A stretch of 64,000 nucleotides of DNA from Maricaulis alexandrii (GCF_005871165.1 NZ_SWKP01000010.1:1-64000); one strand, 5' to 3'; numbered from the stretch's first letter, positions 45,943 to 54,972 are shown. Made by a program: numbers and translations. The notes: generated from the letters alone by a model not told the origin.

Positions 45943-48418
45943 GCCGCATGGCCTCCGCGATCAGATCCTCCGAGGACACATCCTCCAGGATGCTCTCATG
46001 GCCTTCGCCATAGACGGGTTCCTTGCCGATCTCCAGCATGACGGGCACGGCGAGCGGGGAGATGCGGTCGAGGTCAATATGCTCGATCTGGCCCCTGATC
46101 CGGGCCAGGGCGTCGCCGAGCCGGTGAATGTCCAGCAGGCCGCTGCCGGCATCCGCCCAGGCGGCCTTGAGCAGGACATGGTCCGGCTCGTGCTCGCGCA
46201 GGACATTGTAGATCAGGTCGGTCGACATGGTGACCTGGCGGCCGGTCTTCTCCTGACCGGGAAAACGGCGCTCGATCAGGCCGGCAATGACGGCGCAATT
46301 GCGGAAGGTCCGCATCATGAGCTGGCTCTCCGCCAGCCAGGCATCGAGATCATCGCCCATCATGTCCTCGTCGAACAGGGCGTCGAAATCCACACCCGAC
46401 AAATCGCGCAGCCCCCAGACCGACAGCGCATACTCATTGGCAACAAAACCCATGGGCCGCATGCGCATGCGCTCCAGACGCCGGGTGAGCAGCATGCCCA
46501 GCGTCTGGTGTGCCAGCCGACCCTCGAACGGGTAGCAGACGAGATAGAAACGCGCCGAACGCGGAAAGGTCTCGACCAGCAATCCGTCCGAGCGCGGCAG
46601 GCGGGAGCGTTTCTGCTGGAGTTCCAGCCAGTCACGAACCTGGCCGGGCAGCTGGTGCCAGCTGTCCGGCGACTGGACCAGATCGCGGACCCGGGCCGCC
46701 AGATAGGTGGAGAGCGGAAACTTGCCGCCATTATAGGTGGGAATGCGCGGCTCGGTGTCGGAGGAGCGGGTCACGCGGACGGCCATCTCCTCGATCCCCT
46801 CAAAGCGCAGGACCTGTCCGGCGAACAGGAATGTGTCGCCCGGCACCAGCTGGTCGACGAACCATTCCTCGATCTGGCCGAGCCGGTGGCCGCCGCGACC
46901 GCGCGAGGACACGACCACATCCAGCATGGGCGATTCCACGATCGTGCCGACATTGAGCCGGTGACGCTGGGCGATCTGCGGGGTGCGCGCCACCCAGAGC
47001 CCGTCCCGGCGTTTGATCAGGCGGCGGAACCGGTCATAGGTCTGCAGCGCATAGCCGCCGGTCGCCGTGAAATCGAGCACCTTGTCGAAGGTCGCACGGT
47101 CCAGCGCGGCGTAGGGGGCGGCACTGCGGATCTCGGTGAACAAGGCGTCTGCCTCAAATCCCTCGCCGCAGCCGCGCCCCATGATGTGCTGGGCCAGCAC
47201 GTCCAGGGCACCGGCCTTGAGCGGCTCACCATCCAAGGCATTGTCGGCCACGGCATCCCGGGCCGCCTGGCATTCCAGATGCTCGAACCGGTTGGTCGGC
47301 GCGAGCAGGGCACGGGAGGGGTTGTCGAGCTGGTGATTGGATCGGCCCAACCGCTGGATCAGTCGCGAGGAACCCTTCGGCGCGCCCATCTGGACGACGA
47401 GATCGACATCGCCCCAGTCGATGCCGAGGTCGAGCGTAGAGGTACACACCACCGCCTTGAGCTTGCCCGCCGCCATCGCGGCTTCCACCTTCCGCCGCTG
47501 TTCCGGGGCCAGTGAGCCATGGTGCAGGGCGATCGGCAGGTTCTCGTCATTGATATTCCAGAGTTCCTGGAAAGTCAGTTCGGCCTGGGAGCGTGTATTG
47601 ACGAAGACCAGCGCCATTTTCGACGCCTTGATACGCGCATAGACGTCCGCCAGCGCATGCCGTCCGGAATGTCCGGCCCAGGGAATGCGGGTCTCCGGAT
47701 CCAGGATATCCACCTGCGGCCGGGCCCCGGCGGCACCGCGGACAATGCGGGCGAAATGCGGTTCGCCATCGGCCGGCTGTGCCGTCAGCCAGCGGGCCAG
47801 TCCGCCTTCATCCGCGACGGTTGCGGACAGGCCCGCGCGGCGGGCGTCCGGCGCCCAGCGGGCAATGGCGGCCAGGCCCAGCGCCAAGAGGTCGCCGCGC
47901 TTCTGCGGTGCGATGGCGTGGATTTCATCAATCACGATGCGGCGCAGATCCCGGAAGAAGGCCTCGGCATTGGCCGTGGCACAGAACAGCGCGAGCTGTT
48001 CCGGCGTGGTCAGGAGAATGTCCGGCGGATGCGCCCGCTGGCGTTGGCGCTTGGACGGGGACGTATCCCCGGTCCGGGTCTCGATGCGCAGGTCCAGTCC
48101 CATTTCGCTGACCGGTGCCATCAGGTTCCGCGCGACGTCGACCGACAGGGCCTTGAGCGGGGAAATGTAGAGTGTGTGCAGGGCGTGCGGCCGGTCCCGG
48201 CTTGGCCGATCCCCCACACGGTCCGACAGCTCGATCAGGCTGGGAAGGAAACCGCCCAGCGTCTTGCCGCCCCCCGTGGGCGCGATCAGGAGGGCATCCT
48301 CGCCCGCCCGCGCCGCCTCGATCATCTCGACCTGGTGCGGGCGTACCGACCAGCCCCGGCTGGCGAACCAGTCGGCGAAACGGGCCGGCAAGGGCGAAAG
48401 CGACTGCGTGTCGGGCAT
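45935..48418 (-). CDS. ligase-associated DEXH-box DNA helicase (Lhr-like)
   Basis: An 827-residue superfamily 2 helicase. Walker A is LLIAPTGGGKTLGGFLPSLI, motif II is VIDEIHAIAPQKRG, motif III-like LSATVADEGGLARWL, and LVVQMGAPKGSSRLIQRLGRS supplies motif VI. The long C-terminal part is that of Lhr-type proteins. In other bacteria this helicase is encoded with an ATP-dependent DNA ligase, an exonuclease and the phosphoesterase seen here. The ligase and exonuclease are not in this window. It acts in DNA end processing or repair. Confidence 0.92.
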   Translation of the reverse strand: MPDTQSLSPLPARFADWFASRGWSVRPHQVEMIEAARAGEDALLIAPTGGGKTLGGFLPSLIELSDRVGDRPSRDRPHALHTLYISPLKALSVDVARNLMAPVSEMGLDLRIETRTGDTSPSKRQRQRAHPPDILLTTPEQLALFCATANAEAFFRDLRRIVIDEIHAIAPQKRGDLLALGLAAIARWAPDARRAGLSATVADEGGLARWLTAQPADGEPHFARIVRGAAGARPQVDILDPETRIPWAGHSGRHALADVYARIKASKMALVFVNTRSQAELTFQELWNINDENLPIALHHGSLAPEQRRKVEAAMAAGKLKAVVCTSTLDLGIDWGDVDLVVQMGAPKGSSRLIQRLGRSNHQLDNPSRALLAPTNRFEHLECQAARDAVADNALDGEPLKAGALDVLAQHIMGRGCGEGFEADALFTEIRSAAPYAALDRATFDKVLDFTATGGYALQTYDRFRRLIKRRDGLWVARTPQIAQRHRLNVGTIVESPMLDVVVSSRGRGGHRLGQIEEWFVDQLVPGDTFLFAGQVLRFEGIEEMAVRVTRSSDTEPRIPTYNGGKFPLSTYLAARVRDLVQSPDSWHQLPGQVRDWLELQQKRSRLPRSDGLLVETFPRSARFYLVCYPFEGRLAHQTLGMLLTRRLERMRMRPMGFVANEYALSVWGLRDLSGVDFDALFDEDMMGDDLDAWLAESQLMMRTFRNCAVIAGLIERRFPGQEKTGRQVTMSTDLIYNVLREHEPDHVLLKAAWADAGSGLLDIHRLGDALARIRGQIEHIDLDRISPLAVPVMLEIGKEPVYGEGHESILEDVSSEDLIAEAMRLD

Positions 48419-48563
48419 ACGGCAAGACTAGTGCGCGGACACGGCCGGGGCGAGAGGGCGGATGGGATTGGCGGGGGACAAATGCACGGAGCGTCCCCCT
48501 GCCATCACCGCCCCGTTTTCGCCATGCTTGCCGGCGAAACTTTGTAGCGTGAGGGACGTGGGA

Positions 48564-49520
48564 ATGACTGGGACCGCCATCGAACGGTACAAGGCGCTGG
48601 ATCGCGCCTTTGTGGAACGCGCCGGACGCGGCATGAAGCTTTATGCCCAGTTTTCGGCGCTCGCCAGCCTGTCCACCGACACCGATGCAGCTCTGCAAGC
48701 CGAACGGGCCTTCGCCATCCGGGACCAGCTGAATGAAGGCCTGGGCGCTTGGCGCTCGCCGGCCAAGTCCATGCGTCTGGTCTTTGCCGCCGCCCTGGCC
48801 GCCAGCGGCCGGACTTCCGAACACTTCTTTGCCGCCCGTGCTGCGCTGGCCGAACGTCGCAAGGCGCGGGGCGGCCGGCATCTCATGCATGGCGGGGCCT
48901 GCGCGGCTCTGGCACTGGTCTCTTCCGGCGGACAAGGCCATCAGGCCGACAGTTTCTACGACATCCTGGAAGCGATCGCGGCCCCCTGGTGGCGGCGCGA
49001 TGCCGGCCGGGAGGAAGTCGTCGCCGCGATCTTCGCCGGCCTGGGCGAAACCCCGGATGATGCGCTGCGCTATCTCAGCTCGGCCCGCCAATCCCTGCGT
49101 GAGGCCGGGATTCCCAAGGCGGCTGCGGAAGCCGCCGCCTGCGAGATCGCCTTCCAGAAATACGATCCGGAAGCCATCGGCCCGGCCTGGGAGTCCCTGA
49201 CCAAGGGATTGCGCAAGCATGGCGCCCTGCGCAGCGGGATCGGCAAGACCGGGCTGGCCGTTGCGGCTGCGCACGGCAATGGGCCGGACATCGGCAAGGC
49301 GCTGGTCCAGACCTATCAGGCGCTCAAGGCCGACAAGTCCCTGCGCCTGTCCAGTGATGTGGCGGCCAAGCTGGCCTTGCGCCTGACCCTGGCAGACCGC
49401 GGCGATGTCGCACCGATTGCCGCCGCGCGCGACCTTGCCGCCATTCTGGCCGCCCAGACCGCCATGATCGTGGCGGCCACATCGGCCACAGTTGCGGCCA
49501 CGACAGTCGCAACGACATGA
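48564..49520 (+). CDS. helical-repeat protein of unknown function (DUF4003-like)
   Basis: A 318-residue protein starting MTGTAIERYKALDRAFVERA, after GAGGGACGTGGGA. It is almost wholly alpha-helical, with a run of short hydrophobic helices (SMRLVFAAALAASGRTSEHF, EVVAAIFAGLGETPDDALRY, AAAEAAACEIAFQKYDPEAI), resembling DUF4003 proteins. The C-terminus is low complexity, Ala/Thr/Val-rich (ATSATVAATTVATT). The helicase gene is divergent 145 bp away. No function known. Confidence 0.72.
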   Translation: MTGTAIERYKALDRAFVERAGRGMKLYAQFSALASLSTDTDAALQAERAFAIRDQLNEGLGAWRSPAKSMRLVFAAALAASGRTSEHFFAARAALAERRKARGGRHLMHGGACAALALVSSGGQGHQADSFYDILEAIAAPWWRRDAGREEVVAAIFAGLGETPDDALRYLSSARQSLREAGIPKAAAEAAACEIAFQKYDPEAIGPAWESLTKGLRKHGALRSGIGKTGLAVAAAHGNGPDIGKALVQTYQALKADKSLRLSSDVAAKLALRLTLADRGDVAPIAAARDLAAILAAQTAMIVAATSATVAATTVATT

Positions 49521-49554
49521 GGTAGAAACGGACCAATTGGCATGGGGGGATTAT

Positions 49555-50286
49555 TTGCCATTCAGCTCATTGAACTCGGAGCATATCGTTGAAACCCTGG
49601 AACGGCTGGCCGCGCGCGTGCGCGAACGCTTTCCCGAGGCCAGCCTGAACAATGTCATTCTCGAGCTCATCGAGCTGGGCAAGCGCGACCGGCGCCGGAG
49701 CGAACGGCTCGCACGTCCCTATTTCTTCCTGCGAAGCGGTACGATTCTCGCCGTCCTTCTGGCCATCACCGCCCTCGTCCTGGTCGGCCGGGGCCTGTTC
49801 AACTGGGTCGATGTCGATGGCACCCAGGCCGATATCTACACCGTGTTCGAAGGCGTCGAGGCCGGTCTGAACATTGTCATCCTGACCGCGGTGGCGATCT
49901 TCACCCTGACCCGGGTGGAGGAAAGGCTGAAACGCTCCCTGGCGCTGGATGATCTGCACGAATTGCGTTCCATCGCGCACGTGATCGACATGCACCAGCT
50001 GACCAAGGATCCGATTGCCCTTCTGCGCCTGGGCCCCCGCACGACGGCCTCACCCCACCGCGAGATGAGCGATTTCGAACTGACCCGCTATCTCGACTAT
50101 TGCGCCGAGGCTCTGAGCATGGCCGGCAAGATCGCCGCTCTGTATGCCCAAAGCTCGCGCGACCCGGTCGTCATCGCCTCGGTCAATGATATCGAGAGCC
50201 TGACGGCGAACATGTCCGCCAAGATCTGGCAGAAAATCACCATTGTCCGCGATACCAATGAAGGCGTGCCCGCCCCCGCGACATAA
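49555..50286 (+). CDS. two-span membrane protein of unknown function
   Basis: About 243 residues. I prefer a TTG start at 49555, four bases after GGGGGA; no in-frame ATG lies close. Soluble helices (HIVETLERLAARVRERFPEA) precede two spans (FLRSGTILAVLLAITALVLV and AGLNIVILTAVAIFTLTRVE). A C-terminal helical domain follows (ELTRYLDYCAEALSMAGKIA, VNDIESLTANMSAKIWQKI). It lies between a helical-repeat gene and an MscS gene on the same strand. The start codon is uncertain, and the family unknown to me. Confidence 0.7.
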   Translation: MPFSSLNSEHIVETLERLAARVRERFPEASLNNVILELIELGKRDRRRSERLARPYFFLRSGTILAVLLAITALVLVGRGLFNWVDVDGTQADIYTVFEGVEAGLNIVILTAVAIFTLTRVEERLKRSLALDDLHELRSIAHVIDMHQLTKDPIALLRLGPRTTASPHREMSDFELTRYLDYCAEALSMAGKIAALYAQSSRDPVVIASVNDIESLTANMSAKIWQKITIVRDTNEGVPAPAT

Positions 50287-50350
50287 GCATTCCCCAATCC
50301 GGGGAAGGGTGCTAGTAGCGGGTTGAAACGCTTGCAGAGGGGCATGTGCG

Positions 50351-51181
50351 ATGAATCTCGAGGAATTCCTCAATCCGGAAACCATGGCCGTTCTGGCCGA
50401 GCGGGGCATTGCCGCCGGGACCAATCTGATCCTGGCTGCCTTGTTCCTGATCGTCGGCCTCATCGTGGCCGGCTGGGCCCGCGGCGCCGTCCGGAAAATG
50501 GCCGCCAGTTCGGAGCGCCTCGACGACACGCTGGGCAATTTCTTTGCCTCCATCGTCTATTACGCCGTCATCGCCATCGTGATCATTGCCGTCCTCGGCA
50601 AGTTCGGCGTCGAGACGACCAGCATGGTGGCGGCCCTCGGTGCCATCACCCTGGCCATCGGCTTTGCCCTGCAGGGCACGCTGTCGAACATTGCCGCCGG
50701 CGTGATGATCATCGCCTTCCGCCCCTATGCACTCGGTGACTGGGTGGAAGTGGCCGGCGTGTCCGGTTCGGTGAAGGATGTGAACCTGTTCACCACGGTC
50801 CTCGCCACCGGCGACAACAAGAAGATCATCATTCCCAACGGCCAGGCCTGGGGCGATGTGATCACCAATTACAGCGCCAACCCGACCCGCCGCGTCGATT
50901 TCACCTTCTCGATCGATTACGGCGACGATATCGACAAGGCGATGGCGGTCATCAAGGACACGCTGATGGCCGATGAACGCGTGCACCGCGATCCGGACAT
51001 CTTCCTGGCCGTGACGGCCCATGGCGAGTCGTCTGTGGACCTGGCGGCCCGCGTCTGGGTGAATACCGGAGACTATTGGGGCGTCCATTTCGACGGCCTC
51101 AAGAACGTCAAGGAAGCCTTCGACAAGAACGATATTTCCATTCCCTACCCGCATCGCGTCAACATCGCGAAAAAGGCATAG
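50351..51181 (+). CDS. mscS: small-conductance mechanosensitive channel (MscS)
   Basis: A 276-residue MscS of standard E. coli length. Three N-terminal spans end in a Gly/Ala-rich pore helix (TSMVAALGAITLAIGFALQG, then TLSNIAAGVMIIAFRPYALG). The beta domain follows (GDWVEVAGVSGSVKDVNLFT, KIIIPNGQAWGDVITNYSAN, RRVDFTFSIDYGDDIDKAM). It releases solutes on hypo-osmotic shock. A perfect terminator-like hairpin lies 12 bp downstream. Confidence 0.95.
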   Translation: MNLEEFLNPETMAVLAERGIAAGTNLILAALFLIVGLIVAGWARGAVRKMAASSERLDDTLGNFFASIVYYAVIAIVIIAVLGKFGVETTSMVAALGAITLAIGFALQGTLSNIAAGVMIIAFRPYALGDWVEVAGVSGSVKDVNLFTTVLATGDNKKIIIPNGQAWGDVITNYSANPTRRVDFTFSIDYGDDIDKAMAVIKDTLMADERVHRDPDIFLAVTAHGESSVDLAARVWVNTGDYWGVHFDGLKNVKEAFDKNDISIPYPHRVNIAKKA

Positions 51182-51192
51182 CGCATCAGACC

Positions 51193-51220
51193 GCAATCGG
51201 GGCGTCACCGCCCCGATTGC
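51193..51220 (+). terminator. terminator-like hairpin after mscS
   Basis: GCAATCGGGGCG (51193-51204) pairs perfectly with 51209-51220 across TCAC. Followed by GCCTTATTTG. It separates mscS from the next gene, which has its own GGAGGT ribosome binding site. Confidence 0.65.
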
Positions 51221-51246
51221 GCCTTATTTGGAGGTAGAGTGAAGCC

Positions 51247-51570
51247 ATGACCGAACCGAGCGTGAATTCTTCGACCTCCGGCAATGAGCGCCGCACTTTC
51301 GTGCAGCGCCTCGTCAGCTTCTCCACCAAGGACATTGTCCGCCTGGTCCTGCTGTGCGTGCTGGCGGGCTTCCTGCTGGCCGCGCTGAACGTCAATCCGC
51401 GGGATCTGTGGATCGACTTCTTCGGCACGCTGGCGGAAAGCTGGACCCGCTTTGCCGACTTCATCATCGACAGTGCCGGCTGGGCCGTGGAGTACTTCCT
51501 GCTGGGAGCGGTTCTCGTGATCCCGATCTGGATTGTCTTCCGGATCATCCGGGCCACGGGACGCTCTTAG
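51247..51570 (+). CDS. DUF6460-like small membrane protein
   Basis: A 107-residue protein with a soluble N-terminus, then two spans (DIVRLVLLCVLAGFLLAALN and YFLLGAVLVIPIWIVFRII). The STKDIVRLVL and ALNVNPRDLW segments resemble a family (DUF6460) common in Alphaproteobacteria. GGAGGTAGAG precedes the ATG. Function unknown. Confidence 0.78.
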   Translation: MTEPSVNSSTSGNERRTFVQRLVSFSTKDIVRLVLLCVLAGFLLAALNVNPRDLWIDFFGTLAESWTRFADFIIDSAGWAVEYFLLGAVLVIPIWIVFRIIRATGRS

Positions 51571-51656
51571 GCCGGAGCTGGCAAAAACGCTTTGAACATC
51601 TCGCGTTAACCACCGGCCTTTGGAAGATATCAACAGATTTGACCTAAACCGTCCCA

Positions 51657-52490
51657 ATGATCGAACGGGCGGAAAGCTTTCCGGGCGTAACCAACGCCCT
51701 TGTCCAGGCGGATGCCTGGTCGCCGAACCGTGCGCCGCTTCTGCTCCAATCCAATCCGTTCATGCGCTCCATCCTGGTCTCGCTGCTGCGCGATGCCGGC
51801 CGCAATGATGTCCATGTGGCCCGCTGCGCCGACAGCGCCGTGGAGATGATGAGTGAACGACTGCCCGGCGTTCTCGTTTCCGACTGGAATGATGCCAGCA
51901 CGCCGGCGGAAGACCGGCTGCGCCTGATCCGCCGCATTCGCGACATGAATGATGCCGTCCTGCGCGAAATGCCGGTCATCATGATTTCCCAGCCGCGCCC
52001 GCGCCAGGAAATCGAGCGCGCCCGGGATGCCGGCGTCAGTGAATTCATCATCACGCCGGTCGCCCCGAACACGATCCAGCACCGGCTGACCTCCGTGCGG
52101 GAAAAACCGCGCGACTTCATCCAGTCGCCACGCTTTACCGGCCCTGACCGCCGGCGCCGCAAGCGCCACGCCGCCGGTCCCAGTTACAAGCGGATGGCGG
52201 ATGTGGAAGCGGGGCTCACGACCCCGATGCAGGCCGCCCGCGCTGCGGCCGTTTCGCTCGTCCAGGAAATGCAATTGACCGGCGACCCGCTGGCCATTCG
52301 CGTCGCCCGCTCCCTGCAGCGCTTCATCGCGCACATCAAGGCCTACACACTGGTCGAGGAAGAAGTCGCGACCATGCACCGCGCCGCGATTTCCCAATTG
52401 TCGCGCATGGCCGAGGACGGCAATCCGCTGCGTGAACCGGTCGTGACCGGTCTGGAACAGGTCGTCGAGAAGCGGATGCGCCGCGGTTAA
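51657..52490 (+). CDS. receiver-domain protein with degenerate phosphorylation site
   Basis: A 277-residue protein. Residues 27-150 form a CheY-like receiver with Asp76 (GVLVSDWNDA) at the phospho-acceptor position. The usual acidic pair after strand 1 is QSN (31-33), and the conserved Lys before Pro is Thr133 (FIITPVAP). Residues 155-175 contain the IQSPRFTGPDRRRRKRH element common in alphaproteobacterial stand-alone receivers. A helical C-terminal domain follows (ALSLVQEMQLT-type helices, MHRAAISQLSRMAEDGN). It probably signals without normal phosphotransfer. Confidence 0.85.
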   Translation: MIERAESFPGVTNALVQADAWSPNRAPLLLQSNPFMRSILVSLLRDAGRNDVHVARCADSAVEMMSERLPGVLVSDWNDASTPAEDRLRLIRRIRDMNDAVLREMPVIMISQPRPRQEIERARDAGVSEFIITPVAPNTIQHRLTSVREKPRDFIQSPRFTGPDRRRRKRHAAGPSYKRMADVEAGLTTPMQAARAAAVSLVQEMQLTGDPLAIRVARSLQRFIAHIKAYTLVEEEVATMHRAAISQLSRMAEDGNPLREPVVTGLEQVVEKRMRRG

Positions 52491-52557
52491 AACCGTTTGG
52501 CCGTCTGCCGGGGCATGACCTATCAAGGTCGGGTCTGCTCGCAATACGGCCCGCCTC

Positions 52558-53064
52558 ATGGACCCTGACTCCCCCGACGATCCCGCTGAATTCCAGAAGC
52601 GTCTGGATGCGCTCGCCCCGCTGATTGTCGACGGCGCACCCTATGCCGTCTCGCTCGGCTTCAAGATCGCGGAGATAACCCGGGACCGGGCCGTGATGAC
52701 CACGCCCTATTCGGAAGACCTGGTGGGCGATCCGGAAACCGGCACGCTGCATGGCGGCGTGATCACGGCCCTGCTGGACCATTGCTGCGGCATCGCTGCC
52801 TTCGGGGGGCTGGGCGCCCGGCACACGCCGGCGACGCTGGACCTGCGGATCGATTACATGCGACCGGCCAAGCCCGGCTGTGACATCACCGCGGAAGCGC
52901 ACTGCCTGAAATCCCATGGCCTGGTCGCCTTCGTGCGCGCCACCGCGCATGACGGTGATCCGGATGATCCGGTCGCCATCGCCCAGGCGGCCTTCATGAT
53001 CTCGGGCGCCTCCAAGGCGGCCCACAAGCGCGCCTATGAAGCCTTCAAGGACGCCAAGTCATGA
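52558..53064 (+). CDS. PaaI/hotdog-fold thioesterase
   Basis: A 168-residue hotdog-fold protein. LVGDPETGTLHGGVITALLD with HCCGIAAFGG matches the HGG/GxxxxLxD core of PaaI-type acyl-CoA thioesterases, followed by TLDLRIDYMRPAKPG. It is translationally coupled to a second hotdog protein gene (ATGA overlap). Substrate likely an acyl- or aryl-CoA; position alone does not say which. Confidence 0.88.
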   Translation: MDPDSPDDPAEFQKRLDALAPLIVDGAPYAVSLGFKIAEITRDRAVMTTPYSEDLVGDPETGTLHGGVITALLDHCCGIAAFGGLGARHTPATLDLRIDYMRPAKPGCDITAEAHCLKSHGLVAFVRATAHDGDPDDPVAIAQAAFMISGASKAAHKRAYEAFKDAKS

Positions 53065-53483
53065 GCCAGGCCCTTCTCGACACGCTGCTTGCCACGCCCT
53101 TTGTCTCGCGCATCGGGGTCCGGATCGAGCAGAAGGGCACGGAGCTCACCGGCGTGCTGCCCTTTACCGACAAACTGGTCGGCAATCCGCTGATCCCGGC
53201 CCTGCATGGCGGGGCGGTGGGGGCCTTCATGGAAGTGGTGGCCTCGGCCTCGCTCCTGGTCAGCCAGCCCATGGCGCGCCTGCCGCGGCCGATCGATGTC
53301 GCCATCGACTATCTGCGTCCGGCCCGGGCCCAGGATGTCTATGCCCGTGCCATCGTCGCCCGCTCCGGCCGCCGCGTGGCCAATGTGCGGGTGGAGGCAT
53401 GGCAGGGCCGGACCGAAGCCCCGGTCGCGACCCTGCATGGTCACTTCCTGATCACGCCGCAGGGCGCGGACGAAGAGAGCTGA
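53061..53483 (+). CDS. second PaaI/hotdog-fold thioesterase
   Basis: A 140-residue protein with the same core (LVGNPLIPALHGGAVGAFME, RPIDVAIDYLRPARAQDVYA), overlapping the upstream thioesterase gene by 4 bp. The catalytic-position Asp of the upstream protein (LLD) is Glu here (FME). The coupling suggests a heteromeric enzyme or paired substrate range. Confidence 0.87.
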   Translation: MSQALLDTLLATPFVSRIGVRIEQKGTELTGVLPFTDKLVGNPLIPALHGGAVGAFMEVVASASLLVSQPMARLPRPIDVAIDYLRPARAQDVYARAIVARSGRRVANVRVEAWQGRTEAPVATLHGHFLITPQGADEES

Positions 53484-53633
53484 CGGCCCCGTTACCGATC
53501 CGCAAGTTTGTGACCTGTGGCTGACGTCGAATTCGTCCGGTTGCCATGCTGGGGTTATCTGCTCCCTGACAGTCTGGCTCCTGCGGTGAGGGACGCATGG
53601 TGTGTTCCTGCCGTTCATGAACAGGAGCCCCCC

Positions 53634-53966
53634 ATGATGAAGACCCTGATGGCCGCGACCGTGTCCCTGGCCTGTCTCGCCCCCGCCGCCCTGGCCGCTG
53701 ATCCCAACCGGCAGGTTGAAACCGTTCGCTTCAACGCGACGGACCTCCACAATCCGAACGCTGTGGCCGAGATCCGGGCCGAGCTCCGCGACGCCGCCGA
53801 CCGGCTGTGCCAGCAACGCGCCCTGCGGGGTCTGGACCGCGTCCGCGCCGAACGCATGTGCACCGAGCTCATCCTCGAAGAAGCCGATTTCCGCCTCGAC
53901 CAGCGCATTGCCGAGGTCTCGACGCAGGGGCCCCGCATGGCCTTCACCCTGGTCCGGCCGCAATAG
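53634..53966 (+). CDS. UrcA-family secreted protein
   Basis: A 110-residue protein with a signal peptide (MAATVSLACLAPAALAAD). The mature part carries the UrcA pattern: TVRFNATDLHNPNAVAEIRA, then AADRLCQQRALRGLDRV and ERMCTELILEEADFRLDQRI, with two Cys likely bonded. A second UrcA-type gene lies 650 bp downstream. ACAGGAG precedes the ATG. Function of the family is not established. Confidence 0.75.
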   Translation: MMKTLMAATVSLACLAPAALAADPNRQVETVRFNATDLHNPNAVAEIRAELRDAADRLCQQRALRGLDRVRAERMCTELILEEADFRLDQRIAEVSTQGPRMAFTLVRPQ

Positions 53967-54066
53967 TGAGCCGCGCCGCCGGCGAGCCGTGCCGGGGCTG
54001 ACTCGGCTCGCACCGCGACGGGATGCCTCATCCCGTCAGCCCGGCCGTCGTCCTAGTCTTCAAGGC

Positions 54067-54429
54067 ATGGACACCAACGGCCCCCTCATCGCCTATTACG
54101 ACGCGCTCTGCCCGATCTGCCGCATGGAGATGAACCGCTATGCGCGCCATGGCGACCACATCATCCGCCTGCACGATTGCAATGGTGATCTGCCCGACGA
54201 TGTCGACCGCGAGGCGGCCCTGGCGGCGCTCCACGTGCGCCTGCCGGATGGTCGCGTGGAGACGGGCTGGAAAGCCTTCATCGCGATCTGGGAGCGAGTG
54301 CCGGGATGGCGCTGGCTGGCCCTCCTGACCCGCCCCGCCCCCATACGCATTCCCCTGGATGTCCTGTATCGCTGGCTTGCACCCTACCGTCCGCGGCAGA
54401 AATGCCGCGACGGCGTCTGCGACGTCTGA
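54067..54429 (+). CDS. DCC-family thiol-disulfide oxidoreductase-like protein (DUF393)
   Basis: A 120-residue protein. It opens IAYYDALCPICRMEMNRYAR, the D-x-x-C-x-x-C motif defining the DCC family, then DIIRLHDC-like and WKAFIAIWERVPGWRWLALL segments, and ends with YRPRQKCRDGVCDV. These proteins have a thioredoxin-like fold and are presumed redox-active. Flanked on both sides by UrcA-type secreted protein genes. Confidence 0.88.
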   Translation: MDTNGPLIAYYDALCPICRMEMNRYARHGDHIIRLHDCNGDLPDDVDREAALAALHVRLPDGRVETGWKAFIAIWERVPGWRWLALLTRPAPIRIPLDVLYRWLAPYRPRQKCRDGVCDV

Positions 54430-54621
54430 GCCGGGAAATGTCCTGAAATCAGTTGGTTGTGCGGGTGTGCCAAGAGCGTGCCAGCGACCCCATACATATT
54501 TGTATTATCGCAGTGCACCATTTTTTGCTGCAGCGCACTGGAAATTCCCACCAAGCATTGTCAGTCTTATGTCCAACGGCCATGCAAGGACGCATCGCCG
54601 AACAGATTTAGGAGTTTCGAC

Positions 54622-54942
54622 ATGCGCACTTTTGCTCTCGCCGCCCTTGTTGCCCTCGCCTCCGCTCCGGTCGCCCTGGCCGAGCAGCCGTCCGAAAGCG
54701 TTGCCATCGAACTGGCCGCCTATGACCTGAACAGCCCGGCCGGCCTCGCCGCCCTGGAAGCCCAGATCGAAGAAGCCGCCACCGATGTCTGCCGCGACCG
54801 TGTCATGAGCGACCTGCTGCGCTCCTACACGCTGCGCCAGTGCGTGCGCGAAACCACGGCACACGCCATGAACCAGCTGGACGTCGCCCGCGGCGTCGTG
54901 CCGGCCGAGGCCGCCTCGCAGCAGATCGCCCTGAACAACTAG
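54622..54942 (+). CDS. UrcA-family secreted protein, second copy
   Basis: A 106-residue protein with a signal peptide (FALAALVALASAPVALAE) and the UrcA pattern (SVAIELAAYDLNSPAGLAAL, EEAATDVCRDRVMSD, RQCVRETTAHAMNQLDVARG). Two Cys are conserved as in the first copy. TAGGAG precedes the ATG. The upstream 190 bp are notably AT-rich (CATACATATTTGTATTATCG), suggesting a regulated promoter. Confidence 0.8.
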   Translation: MRTFALAALVALASAPVALAEQPSESVAIELAAYDLNSPAGLAALEAQIEEAATDVCRDRVMSDLLRSYTLRQCVRETTAHAMNQLDVARGVVPAEAASQQIALNN

Positions 54943-54972
54943 GTCTGCCCGGCGAAAATACACGCCAACCTT

